DNA from: Bacteroidales bacterium UBA4243
GTDB lineage: Bacteria; Bacteroidota; Bacteroidia; Bacteroidales; F082
Length of the DNA: 26,279 nucleotides
Assembly (NCBI GenBank): GCA_002396205.1
Contig: DGXB01000027.1
Span: 1-26,279, forward strand
Direction of reading: 5' to 3'
Shown: piece by piece, positions 6,699 to 15,960 of the stretch
Position numbering within the stretch: the stretch's first letter is position 1
Layout: each line of letters starts with the position of its first letter
Program-made: the position numbers and the translations under genes
The notes under the pieces: model-generated
What the model was told of the DNA's origin: nothing
What the model saw: the letters and a program-made list of their open reading frames with translations, nothing else
Database searches by the model: none

Positions 6699-9050
6699 AT
6701 GATGAACGTTTTGTTTTTAGGAATCGTATTGTTCCTCATCGTCCTTGCGATGTTCGACCTGGTGGTTGGAGTCAGCAACGACGCGGTGAATTTCTTGAAC
6801 TCCGCCATCGGTGCCAAGGTGGCGGAATTCAAAACCATCGTCTTGATAGCCGCCATTGGGGTCTTCGCCGGTGCGGCCGTCAGCAATGGCATGATGGATG
6901 TGGCTCGCCATGGCATCATGACACCCTCCTATTTCTCATTCTACGACGTGATGTGTGTCTTCCTTGCCGTAATGGTGGCCGACGTCATCCTGCTCGACAT
7001 CTTCAACACCTTGGGCATGCCCACGTCCACTACCGTCAGTATGGTGTTCGAGCTTCTTGGTGGCACTTTTGCCATTGCAATAGTCAAGATTGCCAATGGA
7101 GCGACCGATGCTTCCGGCTTGCCGCTGTCGTTGGGCGACCTGCTCAACACGGAGAAGGCGCTCAGCGTCATCCTCGGCATCTTCCTCAGCGTGCCCATCG
7201 CCTTCGTTTTTGGTGCCCTGGTGCAATGGATTTCCCGTATGGTGTTCACCTTCACCTATCGCGTGAATGGCAAGACCACCGACGTAAAAGGCAATATGGG
7301 CAACCTGCTCATATCGTCGCTTAAAATTGGCATTTTCGGCGGCATTGCCGTGACGAGCATCGCCTGGTTCCTTCTCATCAACGGATTGAAAAACTCCACC
7401 ATCATGACACCCGAACTGAAAACATTCATCGATGCAAACTCATGGTGGATCTTGGGCGGCGGCGTTATGGTGTTCTCGGTCATCATGACCGCACTCAGCG
7501 CACTCAAAGTGCCCGTGCTGAAATGTGTGGTCCTGTTAGGCACCTTCGCCTTGGCCATGGCCTTTTCGGGCAACGACCTTGTCAACTTTGTGGGCGTGCC
7601 GCTCACCGGCCTTGATGCCTACAACGACTACATGGCCAACGGCACGGGCAATCCCAACACCTTCATGATGAACTCGCTGATGGATTCGGCCCACACGCCG
7701 ACCATCTACCTGGCGATTGCCGGTGTGGTGATGGTGTTGGCCCTGATATTCTCCAAGAAAGCGCAGAATGTGGTGAAGACCTCCGTCGACTTGTCGCGAC
7801 AAGACGAAGGCGATGAGATGTTCGGCTCGAGCAAGACAGCCCGCATCTTGGTTCGCACCACGCAAAAGATGGCCACCGCCATCGCACATATCATTCCAAA
7901 GCGCGTTGGCCGTTGGATTGACGCACGTTTCAATGCCGACTCATCCGTCTTGCCCGAGGGTGCCGCCTTCGACCTCATCCGCGCTGCCGTCAACTTGGTG
8001 ACGGCCGGCCTGCTCGTTGCCTTCGGCACCAGCATGAAGCTACCCCTCTCCACCACCTACGTTACCTTCATGGTTGCCATGGGCACAAGCCTCGCCGACC
8101 GTGCCTGGAGTCGTGAGAGCGCCGTGTTCCGCATCACAGGCGTATTGAACGTCATTGGCGGATGGTTCATCACTGCCGGTGCAGCCTTCATCTTGTGCTT
8201 CCTCCTCACCAATGCCTTGTACTTCGGCTCCTTCGTGGCCATGGTCTTCGCCGTGGCCATCGCCATAACACTGCTCATACGCAGCAATAGGAAAAGCAAA
8301 GACAATAACGCCATCGACGAAGACAGCACACTCCTTAAGCAATTAAACCGCACCGACAATATGGACGAGCGTTGGGAGCTACTGAAGATGCTCGTGCAGC
8401 ACAGCATTGCCAAACAGCTGCAGTTTACGAGCAGCTGTTATCAAAAAGTCACCAATGCTTTTCTTCAGGAAGATTATAGTCCCTTGCGGCAAGCCGTCCA
8501 CGAGATTGAGACTGCCCGCAAGCAACTGAAACGGACACGCAAGCAACATATCCTACTGCTTCGCAAGATAGACCCCGTCGTTGCGCTCGAGAAAAACACT
8601 TGGTTCTTCCTTGCCAACAACTCCGTTGAGCAAATGCTCTTCTGCCTGAAGCGCATCAACGACCCTTGCTGCGAACATGTGGGCAACAATTTCAGACCCG
8701 TATCGCGCGAGTTTGCCACCAACTTCATAAGTTTCCAAAAACAACTTATAGGGCTGTTCCAACAAACCGACGAACTCTTCCAAAGCATAGGTTTCAAGGA
8801 AAGCAACACCAAGAACATTCGCGAAAACGCAGAACAACTGCAACACGAGTTGTCGGAATACCGCAAACAAGTCATTGATGCCATGCAGAAGAAATCCGTC
8901 AACATCGAGTCGACCATCGTTTATCTCAACCTCATCCAGGAATCAGAGCAGATCATCAGCGGCCTGCGCCACATTTTGAGGGGCATAACAAAATTTTGCG
9001 CCTTCAGGCAAGCCAATAAAACCGATGCCAAATTGTTACAATTCGATTAA
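6699..9050 (+). CDS. PiT-family inorganic phosphate transporter with C-terminal PhoU-like domain
   Basis: A 783-residue inner-membrane protein. PiT carriers move metal-phosphate or phosphate with a cation. The two inverted halves are visible: GVSNDAVNFLNSAIGAK (24-40) with PTSTTVSMVFELLGG in half one, and a second TSMKLPLSTTYVTFMVAMGTS segment at about 444-464 with LADRAW. About 10-12 membrane segments end near residue 530. Residues of about 545-783 are soluble and helical, with heptad-rich stretches (ARKQLKRTRKQHILLLRKI; FRSISEIL-like helices), the form of a fused PhoU-like regulator. The start could be the first or second of two adjacent ATGs (6699 or 6702). Followed by a two-component system of the PhoB/PhoR type. 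Confidence 0.9.
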   Translation: MMNVLFLGIVLFLIVLAMFDLVVGVSNDAVNFLNSAIGAKVAEFKTIVLIAAIGVFAGAAVSNGMMDVARHGIMTPSYFSFYDVMCVFLAVMVADVILLDIFNTLGMPTSTTVSMVFELLGGTFAIAIVKIANGATDASGLPLSLGDLLNTEKALSVILGIFLSVPIAFVFGALVQWISRMVFTFTYRVNGKTTDVKGNMGNLLISSLKIGIFGGIAVTSIAWFLLINGLKNSTIMTPELKTFIDANSWWILGGGVMVFSVIMTALSALKVPVLKCVVLLGTFALAMAFSGNDLVNFVGVPLTGLDAYNDYMANGTGNPNTFMMNSLMDSAHTPTIYLAIAGVVMVLALIFSKKAQNVVKTSVDLSRQDEGDEMFGSSKTARILVRTTQKMATAIAHIIPKRVGRWIDARFNADSSVLPEGAAFDLIRAAVNLVTAGLLVAFGTSMKLPLSTTYVTFMVAMGTSLADRAWSRESAVFRITGVLNVIGGWFITAGAAFILCFLLTNALYFGSFVAMVFAVAIAITLLIRSNRKSKDNNAIDEDSTLLKQLNRTDNMDERWELLKMLVQHSIAKQLQFTSSCYQKVTNAFLQEDYSPLRQAVHEIETARKQLKRTRKQHILLLRKIDPVVALEKNTWFFLANNSVEQMLFCLKRINDPCCEHVGNNFRPVSREFATNFISFQKQLIGLFQQTDELFQSIGFKESNTKNIRENAEQLQHELSEYRKQVIDAMQKKSVNIESTIVYLNLIQESEQIISGLRHILRGITKFCAFRQANKTDAKLLQFD

Positions 9051-9088
9051 AACCGCCCACTGACGTTTCCATCTTGATGGAATCTATG

Positions 9089-9096
9089 TAACTTTG
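9089..9096 (+). promoter_or_regulatory. -7 box of the response regulator operon
   Basis: TAACTTTG matches TAnnTTTG exactly and ends 18 nt before the ATG at 9115. An upstream in-frame ATG at 9094 would overlap this box, which decides against it as the start. Confidence 0.6.
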
Positions 9097-9114
9097 CACC
9101 CGAAAACATTTATC

Positions 9115-9807
9115 ATGGACCCTAAAAGAATACTTGTTGTCGACGATGAAGAGACGCTCTGTGAGGTGCTGAAGATTAACTTGCAGAACGAAGGCTATAA
9201 AGTGGACGTGGCCACCAGTGCCGAACAAGCCCTGACCTACGACATCAAACAATATGCCCTCATCCTGCTCGACATCATGATGAGCGAAATCAGCGGCATA
9301 CAGATGGCCAAGATACTGAAGGCAGAGCCTGCCACCGCATCCATCCCCATCATCTTCTGCACCGCTCGCGACACGGAAGACGACATGATTCGCGGCCTCG
9401 AATTGGGTGCCGACGACTACATCATGAAGCCCTACACCGTGCGCAATGTGATTGCGCGGGTCAAGAGCGTGTTGCGCCGCACGACCCGACAACAAGACGA
9501 TACAGACAAGGAAACCAGGAGCCTTCTGCAAATCGGAGGATTGCGACTCGACATGAACCTCAAGCTGTGCTTCGTGGATGGCCAATTGGTTAACCTGACC
9601 AAAACCGAATTTGAGCTTTTGGCTTTCCTGATGACCAATCCAGGAAAAATCTATTCGCGCGACGAAATCATCCATCGCGTTTGGGACAACGTCATCGTGC
9701 TCGATCGCACCATAGACGTGAACATCACACGGCTGCGTTCGAAGATAGGCCAATATGGCAAATTCATCATCACTCGTTTAGGCTTTGGTTATGGCTTCCA
9801 GAATTAA
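9115..9807 (+). CDS. OmpR/PhoB-family response regulator
   Basis: A 230-residue regulator. The receiver domain (about 4-118) has D10/D11 for Mg2+, phospho-acceptor D53 in ILLDIMM, T83 in FCTARD and K105 in DYIMKPY. A winged-helix DNA-binding domain (about 130-230) follows, with LTKTEFELLAFL, YSRDEIIHRVW and the recognition helix TIDVNITRLRSKI, ending in the GFGYGF wing. It is expected to bind direct repeats upstream of target promoters when phosphorylated by the kinase encoded next. Position behind a PiT-PhoU transporter suggests phosphate sensing (PhoB-like), but the sequence alone does not prove the signal. Confidence 0.92.
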   Translation: MDPKRILVVDDEETLCEVLKINLQNEGYKVDVATSAEQALTYDIKQYALILLDIMMSEISGIQMAKILKAEPATASIPIIFCTARDTEDDMIRGLELGADDYIMKPYTVRNVIARVKSVLRRTTRQQDDTDKETRSLLQIGGLRLDMNLKLCFVDGQLVNLTKTEFELLAFLMTNPGKIYSRDEIIHRVWDNVIVLDRTIDVNITRLRSKIGQYGKFIITRLGFGYGFQN

Positions 9808-11170
9808 ACTCTCCTACCACAACCGGCTTTTCTTGTTGTTGCTGGCCTTCTCCTGGACCATGATCGCCTGTTTCGTCGTGTTCCAATACTATCGCGAGAA
9901 GCAATGCAAATCGGAGGTACTCAATGCTGAGCTGCAAATCTACAACCAACACTTGCTGAAGGTCGTCGACGAAGGGACCGACTTTGTACACTATATCGAG
10001 ACCCATGAGCAACCTTGGGAAGATCTGCGCATCACGCTCATCGATTTCAGCGGAAAGGTGATTTACGACAACACCCTGTCGCCCGACTCACTCGACAACC
10101 ACCTCGGGCGTCCCGAAATTGCTCATGCCATCAAGCATGGCTCCGGGCAAAACATCAGCCGGCACTCTGCCAGCAACGGGTGTCTCTACTTCTATTCCGC
10201 CACCAAAGGCGAGCGTTGCATCGTGCGTTCAGCTATCCCCTATTCCACTACGCTACACGTACTGCTTGAAGCCGACTGGGCTTTCCTGTGGGCCATCTTC
10301 CTCCTCAGCCTGCTGATGAGCGTCCTCGCCTACTTTGCGACACGGCGCATCGGAAAGACGATTGAGCGGTTGAACCAATTTGCGGCCAAGGCCGAACGGG
10401 GCGAAGCGTTCGACGAGACGGAGTCGTTCCCCCACGACGAGCTTGGGGCTATTTCCGACCACATCGTCAAACTTTATGCACATAAACGTCAGCTAACCAA
10501 CAACATCAATCACGAGCTAAAGACCCCTGTTGCCTCCATCCAGGCATGTCTTGAGACCTTACTATCGGGCATCGAATTGAGCGAAGAGAAACGCCAGGAA
10601 CTGCTTGGGCACTGCTATGCCAACACCGAACGTTTGCGCCGACTGCTGTCGGACGTGTCACTCATCACCCGCATGGAAGACGGCAGCCAACTCATCGACT
10701 GCGAGGAGGTAGCCGTCGACGAGATGTTGAACATGATCGCCGAGGAACTTGAGGCATTGCCCGACGACCAGCGCATGAAGCTACATCTCGACATCAAAGA
10801 GCCTATCGTGGTTTATGGAAACCCTTCATTGCTCAACTCTATATTCAGCAACCTGACCGAGAACGCCCTCACCCATTCAGGTGGGCAGAACATCTACATC
10901 TCGCTGCTGTCGCACGAGCGCGGATTCTACCGCATCAGTTTTGAGGACGACGGCTGCGGCGTAGATGAAGAAAAACTCCCACGCCTATTCGAGCGTTTCT
11001 ATCGCGTCGACAAGGGACGTTCACGCCAGCGGGGCGGCACGGGCTTGGGGCTTTCCATCGTCAAACACGCCGTGCTATTCCATAACGGCGCCATCAGCGT
11101 AAGCAATCGTTCCACCGGAGGGCTAAAGTTTGAATTCACCTTGCCCGATGTTTCGGCTCGAAAAGAATGA
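9791..11170 (+). CDS. Membrane sensor histidine kinase (PhoR-like)
   Basis: A 459-residue kinase. Membrane helix 1 at about 12-32, an extracytoplasmic sensor domain at 33-162 with a PAS-like GKVIYDN motif, membrane helix 2 at about 163-183, a HAMP-like linker, then HisKA with H241 in NHELKTP, and the ATPase domain: N box NLTENAL (354-360), G1 EDDGCG (385-390), F box ERFYR, G2 GGTGLGLSIV (415-424). The start overlaps the end of the response regulator by 17 nt, so the two are translationally coupled; an ATG at 9785 two codons earlier is equally possible. The partner is the regulator upstream. Confidence 0.92.
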   Translation: MASRIKLSYHNRLFLLLLAFSWTMIACFVVFQYYREKQCKSEVLNAELQIYNQHLLKVVDEGTDFVHYIETHEQPWEDLRITLIDFSGKVIYDNTLSPDSLDNHLGRPEIAHAIKHGSGQNISRHSASNGCLYFYSATKGERCIVRSAIPYSTTLHVLLEADWAFLWAIFLLSLLMSVLAYFATRRIGKTIERLNQFAAKAERGEAFDETESFPHDELGAISDHIVKLYAHKRQLTNNINHELKTPVASIQACLETLLSGIELSEEKRQELLGHCYANTERLRRLLSDVSLITRMEDGSQLIDCEEVAVDEMLNMIAEELEALPDDQRMKLHLDIKEPIVVYGNPSLLNSIFSNLTENALTHSGGQNIYISLLSHERGFYRISFEDDGCGVDEEKLPRLFERFYRVDKGRSRQRGGTGLGLSIVKHAVLFHNGAISVSNRSTGGLKFEFTLPDVSARKE

Positions 11171-11236
11171 AGAAACGTCTCTGGAAGTCTCAAAAAGCAA
11201 GCTCCCCGACTTGGCCATCATACTGGTCATCATTCC

Positions 11237-13291
11237 TTAATGTCGGGATTCCAGCACATCCAACATAAAAGCATACTCCAATGCGACTTCCTTGTAGCCT
11301 TCGAAACGTCCCGAAGCGCCGCCGTGCCCATAGTCCATTTCGGTTTTCAGGTACAATGGATTGTGGTCGGTCTTCAAGGCACGCAACTTGGCAGCCCACT
11401 TGGCTGGCTCCCAATACTGCACCTGGCTGTCGTGCAAGCCCGTGGTAATCAGCATGGCAGGATAATCTTTGGCTTCCACATTGTCGTAGGGCGAATAGGA
11501 AAGGATGTAATCATAGTATTCTTTCTCATTGGGATTGCCCCACTCGTCATACTCACCCGTCGTGAGCGGGATGCTTTCGTCGAGCATCGTCGTGACGACA
11601 TCGACAAACGGCACTTGCGCTATGACGCCTTTCCACAAGTCGGGGCGCATGTTGACCACCGCTCCAACAAGCAATCCACCTGCACTGCCGCCCATGGCAA
11701 CCATCTTTTGCGGCGAGCTATAGCCCATATTAATAAGGTGTTCCGCACAAGCAATGAAGTCGAGGAAAGTATTCTTCTTGTGGAGCATCTTGCCATCCTC
11801 ATACCATTGTCGTCCCATCTCTTCACCGCCGCGAATGTGGGCGATGGCCCAAACGAAGCCTCGATCGAGCAGGCTCAGCCGCGCCAACGAGAAATACGCA
11901 TCCATGCTGGAGCCGTAAGAGCCATAACCGTAAAGCACAAGCGGATTCCGCCCGTTTTTGTCCAACCCTTTCTTATACACAATCGAAATCGGCACCAAAA
12001 CACCGTCGTGCGAAGGTGCCAGCAGCCGCTCTGTAACGTAATCGTTTGGGTTATAGCCACCTACAATTTCCTGTTGCTTGAGCAAGGTCTTTGTGCATCG
12101 TTCCATGTCCCATTCAAAGACCGATGATGGCGTGGTCATCGAGGTGTAGGCATAACGCACCGTGACGACATCGAAATCGGGATGGGCACCCACACTGGCG
12201 GTGTAGGCTGGTTCTCCAAAGTCGATGTAATAGTCGGTCTGGCCGTCCCACGACTTGACGCGAATCTTCACCAAGCCGCCCTCACGCTCCTCGATGACGA
12301 AAAACTTGTTGAAAATGGTGAAACCTTCAATCATCACCTGCTCACGCGGGGCTATAACTTCTTCCCAATTCGGCTTTTCGGTCTGCCCGATGGGAGTCCG
12401 CATGATTTTGTAGTTCTTCGCGCCGTCGGCATTAGTCTGGATGTAGAAATGCTCGCCGTAGTGGTCGATGCCGTAAAGCATATCGGGCTGGCGTTCCTGA
12501 AAAACGCGGAAACCGTTTTCCGGCCTGTCGCTTTCCAAGATGCGACATTCCGAAGAAAGCGTTGATTCCGAATTGATTATCAGATATTTCCTTGATTTCG
12601 TCTTGCTGATGTAGGTCACAAAGGTCTCGTCGGTTTCCTCAAAAACCATCACATCGTCTTTTGGGTTCGTTCCAAGAGGATGGCGCATAATCTTGCACGG
12701 TCTCAAGGTCTCGTCCTTCACGCCATAGAACAGCGTTTGGTTGTCAGAGGCCCAAACCACGTTGCCCGAAGTGCCCATGATAGGCTCGCCCACCAATTCT
12801 CCCGTCGTCAAGTCCTTGACATACACGGTGTAAATCCTGCGGCTTACGGTGTCGACCGAATAGGCCAACAACCTATCGTCCTCGCTCAGGCTGACCTCGC
12901 CGATGTCGAAAAAGGCATGGCCTTCAGCCAAGGCATTTCCGTCGAGGATGATTTCCTCATCGGCTTCCAAGCTATGTTTCTTGCGGCAATAGATGGGATA
13001 CTCCTTCCCTTCCTCGAAGCGCGTGTAGTGGTAATAGTCACGAATCTTGATGGGTACGGAGTTGTCGTCTTGCTTGATGCGTCCCGTGATTTCCTTAAAC
13101 AGCTGTTCCTGAAGCGGTTCTGTATGTTTCAGGCAGGCATCGGCGTATTGGTTTTCGGCTTCAAGATAGGCGATTACCTCTGGATTTTCGCGCTCGTCGA
13201 GCCAATAATAGTTGTCGATTCGGGTATGGCCGTGCATCGTCATCGCGTGGGGACGGATGGCGGCCTTAGGTGGGTTCGGTAAAGCATTCAT
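11237..13291 (-). CDS. ptrB: Oligopeptidase B, prolyl oligopeptidase family S9A
   Basis: A 684-residue serine peptidase cutting short peptides, typically after Arg/Lys. The N-terminal part is the seven-bladed propeller; the C-terminal alpha/beta-hydrolase domain carries S536 in GGSAGG, D621 in LHDSQV and H656 in YGHGGASGR. The distances between these three (85 and 35 residues) fit the known oligopeptidase B catalytic triad. No signal peptide is seen, so it acts in the cytoplasm or is exported by another route. It begins 14 bp after the TonB-dependent receptor gene, implying one operon and a role in breaking down imported peptides. It converges on the histidine kinase gene with 66 bp between them; no strong terminator hairpin is visible there. 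Confidence 0.93.
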   Translation of the reverse strand: MNALPNPPKAAIRPHAMTMHGHTRIDNYYWLDERENPEVIAYLEAENQYADACLKHTEPLQEQLFKEITGRIKQDDNSVPIKIRDYYHYTRFEEGKEYPIYCRKKHSLEADEEIILDGNALAEGHAFFDIGEVSLSEDDRLLAYSVDTVSRRIYTVYVKDLTTGELVGEPIMGTSGNVVWASDNQTLFYGVKDETLRPCKIMRHPLGTNPKDDVMVFEETDETFVTYISKTKSRKYLIINSESTLSSECRILESDRPENGFRVFQERQPDMLYGIDHYGEHFYIQTNADGAKNYKIMRTPIGQTEKPNWEEVIAPREQVMIEGFTIFNKFFVIEEREGGLVKIRVKSWDGQTDYYIDFGEPAYTASVGAHPDFDVVTVRYAYTSMTTPSSVFEWDMERCTKTLLKQQEIVGGYNPNDYVTERLLAPSHDGVLVPISIVYKKGLDKNGRNPLVLYGYGSYGSSMDAYFSLARLSLLDRGFVWAIAHIRGGEEMGRQWYEDGKMLHKKNTFLDFIACAEHLINMGYSSPQKMVAMGGSAGGLLVGAVVNMRPDLWKGVIAQVPFVDVVTTMLDESIPLTTGEYDEWGNPNEKEYYDYILSYSPYDNVEAKDYPAMLITTGLHDSQVQYWEPAKWAAKLRALKTDHNPLYLKTEMDYGHGGASGRFEGYKEVALEYAFMLDVLESRH

Positions 13292-13305
13292 GGGTTCGTA
13301 AGGGT

Positions 13306-15651
13306 TCAGAACGAGAAAGTCAGGCCCAAAGTGGGCAGGATGGGCAGCTGACGGGCCACTTCGCTGGTCACCAAGTTGACATAGAACACGTTGTTGCGGT
13401 TATACACGTTGGTCACGCCGAGGTTGGCCTCAAGCATCACGTTTTCTGAGAAGTAGAACTTACGCTTCACGTCGATGTCGAAGCGGTGATACGTGGGCAG
13501 GCGGCCTCCGTTGAGTTCGCCATAAAGCACGCCCAGCTCGCCATTGGTGGTGGTGTAGTCGAAGTTGATGCCGTTTTGGAAGGAATAATACTCATAGAAG
13601 CCCTGGACTTGGGTAAAGGGGAATCCCGTGCCGAAGTTCCAACGTCCGCTAAACTCCCACTGGCGCTTGGATCCCGCAGTATAGGTCAGGATCACGTTGA
13701 TATTGTGGCGACGGTCGAAATGGGGCGCATATTCAACGAGTTCAACGCCATCTTCCACGGCTTTCTCGTACTCGCGAGTCACGAAGCCCAAGGCATAGAC
13801 GGCCCAAAGATACCAATGCTGGTCCTCATATTTGACCGAGACATCGAAACCGTAGGCATCGCCCGTTTCCTTGGTGAAGTCCTTTTTCAGCAAGTCGGGG
13901 ATGTCGGAAACGCCGTCGGGATAAATCTTGTTGCGGTTGATATTGGTCAGCTGCACAAAGTCTTTCCAATAGCCTTCGATGTTCAACGTGGCCTTTTGCG
14001 ACAGGTCGAACTCGCCACCCAACACAAAGTGGTTGGCCTTTTGAAGGTAGCTGGTGATTTCTTTCCCGTCATAGGTCTTCGGAAGGTTGTCGATACCCGA
14101 AAGGAAACCATAGAACAGGTTCACCACGTCGCGATCGCTGGTGGCAGCCACAAAGTTCTGCGAATACATGCCAGCGGCTGCCTTCAGGCGGAAACGGTCG
14201 GTAGCGTTGTATTTGGCTGCAATGCGAGGCTCGGGTGATAAACCGCCTTTCGTCACAGAAGGATAATACTGCAAGCGGAAACTCGGTTCGAGCAAAAGAT
14301 TGCCCAACACGGCCTTGAATTTGGCATAGGCTCCTATTTCGGTAGAGTTCACCTTTGACCCGATCTTATTGTGGCCATACACACTATATGTAAGATAGTC
14401 AGTGGTATAGCCAAGCATTTCAATACCATATTTCAGCGTGTGTTTGCCCATGAACTGGCTGAAATCGAAGCCCATGTTGAAGCCGTTGATGGTGCTATAA
14501 CGGTCGGGGCTGTCAACCTCCTTCATCCGTGAAGTATAGCTTGAATAGGCAATGTTACCCTCAATCATCACAGGCGATTTGCCAGGAATGACGAGGAAAT
14601 TGGCACCTGCGCCGAATGAATTCCATCCGAAGTCGGACAGCGACATGTAGTTGTTCACTTGGTCGTTGAACGAGAAGCCGAACAGGTTGAACTTGCTGCC
14701 GTTGGGCGCGTTGAGCGAGACCTTACCGTAGATGTCCTGGAAATTGAACGGCAGCCCGTCCTTGGACGCATACGGATATATGATCTTGCTGGTCTGCTCA
14801 AGATAGGAGTTCTTGGCCGAGAGGATGAACGAGATGGAGGTCTCGTCCGGTGTCTTGGCTTTCTTCAGGGGGCCTTCGAGCATCACCCGAGCGCCAAACG
14901 TGTTGCCACCAATCTTGCCCGAGATGCGTTTCTTGTTGCCGTCGCGGGTCGAGATGTCCATGATGGAAGAGATACGTCCACTGTATTCGGCTCCGAAGCC
15001 GCCTGTGTATACGTCGGCGTTGCGGATGATGTCGGTGTCGAACACAGAGAACAGGCCGATGGAATGGAAGGGGTTATAGACCACCATGCCGTCCAAAAGC
15101 ACCTTGTTCTGTATGGGCGAACCGCCACGGATATAGAGCTGGCCGCCTTGGTCGCCGGTGAAAATGACACCTGGCACCACTTGCAAATATTGCGCAAAGT
15201 CGGCCTGACCACCCACGCTCGGGATCTTGGTGATGGTCTTGGGTGTCACGGTGATGACCGACGTCTTGGTCTCGGTACGGGCCTCAATCTTGTCGGCAGT
15301 GATGGTCACCGATTCGAGCTTGTGGCTGGTCTCTTTCAAATAGTATTTCCGATTGACGGTCTCGTTTTTCGACAGGTTGAACACTTCCGAAATGGTGTCG
15401 TAACCCACGCTCGTAATCAACAAGGTATAGCGGCCGTCGGGGATGCGGTTGATGTTGAAAAAACCGTTCTCGTTGGTTGTGCTTCCATAGGTGGTGCCCT
15501 TCAAGTATACGTTGGTGAACATCATAGGCTCGCCCGTCGACTCCTCGTAGACAAAACCCTTGATGCTGTTGTCCTGCGCGAAAACAGCGGTTGAAGTAAG
15601 GAAAAAGAGTGTGATTGCGATTGACAATCTGGCAATTAGTCGTTTATTCAT
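13306..15651 (-). CDS. TonB-dependent outer-membrane receptor with carboxypeptidase-regulatory-like domain
   Basis: A 781-residue outer-membrane protein. Signal peptide to about residue 25 (FLTSTAVFAQ), a carboxypeptidase-regulatory-like domain at about 28-108 (IKGFVYEESTGEPM...GRYTLLITSVGY), a plug domain at about 125-235 (LQVVPGVIFTGD, IRGGSPIQNKVLLDGMVVYN, GFGAEYSGR), then the beta-barrel ending in TFSF with the terminal Phe used for barrel assembly. There is no SusD-like gene next to it, so it is not a classical SusCD pair. The following gene is oligopeptidase B. The substrate is unknown; peptides are a reasonable guess from context. Confidence 0.93.
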   Translation of the reverse strand: MNKRLIARLSIAITLFFLTSTAVFAQDNSIKGFVYEESTGEPMMFTNVYLKGTTYGSTTNENGFFNINRIPDGRYTLLITSVGYDTISEVFNLSKNETVNRKYYLKETSHKLESVTITADKIEARTETKTSVITVTPKTITKIPSVGGQADFAQYLQVVPGVIFTGDQGGQLYIRGGSPIQNKVLLDGMVVYNPFHSIGLFSVFDTDIIRNADVYTGGFGAEYSGRISSIMDISTRDGNKKRISGKIGGNTFGARVMLEGPLKKAKTPDETSISFILSAKNSYLEQTSKIIYPYASKDGLPFNFQDIYGKVSLNAPNGSKFNLFGFSFNDQVNNYMSLSDFGWNSFGAGANFLVIPGKSPVMIEGNIAYSSYTSRMKEVDSPDRYSTINGFNMGFDFSQFMGKHTLKYGIEMLGYTTDYLTYSVYGHNKIGSKVNSTEIGAYAKFKAVLGNLLLEPSFRLQYYPSVTKGGLSPEPRIAAKYNATDRFRLKAAAGMYSQNFVAATSDRDVVNLFYGFLSGIDNLPKTYDGKEITSYLQKANHFVLGGEFDLSQKATLNIEGYWKDFVQLTNINRNKIYPDGVSDIPDLLKKDFTKETGDAYGFDVSVKYEDQHWYLWAVYALGFVTREYEKAVEDGVELVEYAPHFDRRHNINVILTYTAGSKRQWEFSGRWNFGTGFPFTQVQGFYEYYSFQNGINFDYTTTNGELGVLYGELNGGRLPTYHRFDIDVKRKFYFSENVMLEANLGVTNVYNRNNVFYVNLVTSEVARQLPILPTLGLTFSF

Positions 15652-15695
15652 CGTTGAAAATCTGGTTATTCGTTGATACCTTGTCTAAAGAGTTG

Positions 15696-15703
15696 CAAAG
15701 TAA
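15696..15703 (-). promoter_or_regulatory. Probable -7 box of the receptor-peptidase operon
   Basis: Minus strand TTACTTTG differs from TAnnTTTG at one base. It lies 44 nt upstream of the receptor ATG, in an otherwise AT-rich gap. Confidence 0.4.
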
Positions 15704-15735
15704 ATAAATTATCGCGAATAATCGGACAAAAATCT

Positions 15736-15960
15736 TCAAATTTGATACAAAATCACACTCACTGCCAACGCGGCCACAACCAACACTGTCTTCAGCCAAT
15801 CTTTGACGGGAAGCATTACGATGCCGATGATGACCAGCAACATGGGCCATAGCTTCCATGCCATTCGCCAGCTGAAATCAATGACACCCAACGTGGCCAA
15901 CAGGGCCACCACCCCAATGGCGATGAAAAGAACGCCCATGAACCAATTCCTGCTTTTCAT
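15736..15960 (-). CDS. Small LiaF-like (DUF5668-type) membrane protein
   Basis: A 74-residue protein with up to three membrane segments: WFMGVLFIAIGVVALLATLG, a WKLWPMLLVIIGIVML segment and a final VLVVAALAVSVILYQI. The pattern of a GVLFIxIG turn and a W-P-x-L-L-I-I-G segment is that of the LiaF/DUF5668 transmembrane module. The ATG (15960-15958) overlaps the stop of the PspC gene as ATGA, so translation is likely coupled. A longer in-frame start upstream would lie inside the PspC gene and lacks support. It probably works in the inner membrane with the PspC protein in envelope-stress sensing. Confidence 0.75.
   Translation of the reverse strand: MKSRNWFMGVLFIAIGVVALLATLGVIDFSWRMAWKLWPMLLVIIGIVMLPVKDWLKTVLVVAALAVSVILYQI

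Noticed and set aside
6611..7324. A 237-codon + strand frame starting just before the PiT gene
   Set aside because: It overlaps the PiT coding region in another frame and its R/H/W-rich translation has no domain.
11171..11236. Terminator between the histidine kinase and oligopeptidase B genes
   Set aside because: No stem of useful length with a T-tract could be found by eye.
14659..15594. A 311-codon open frame on the + strand opposite the TonB receptor
   Set aside because: Antisense shadow; the receptor frame has signal peptide, plug and barrel end.
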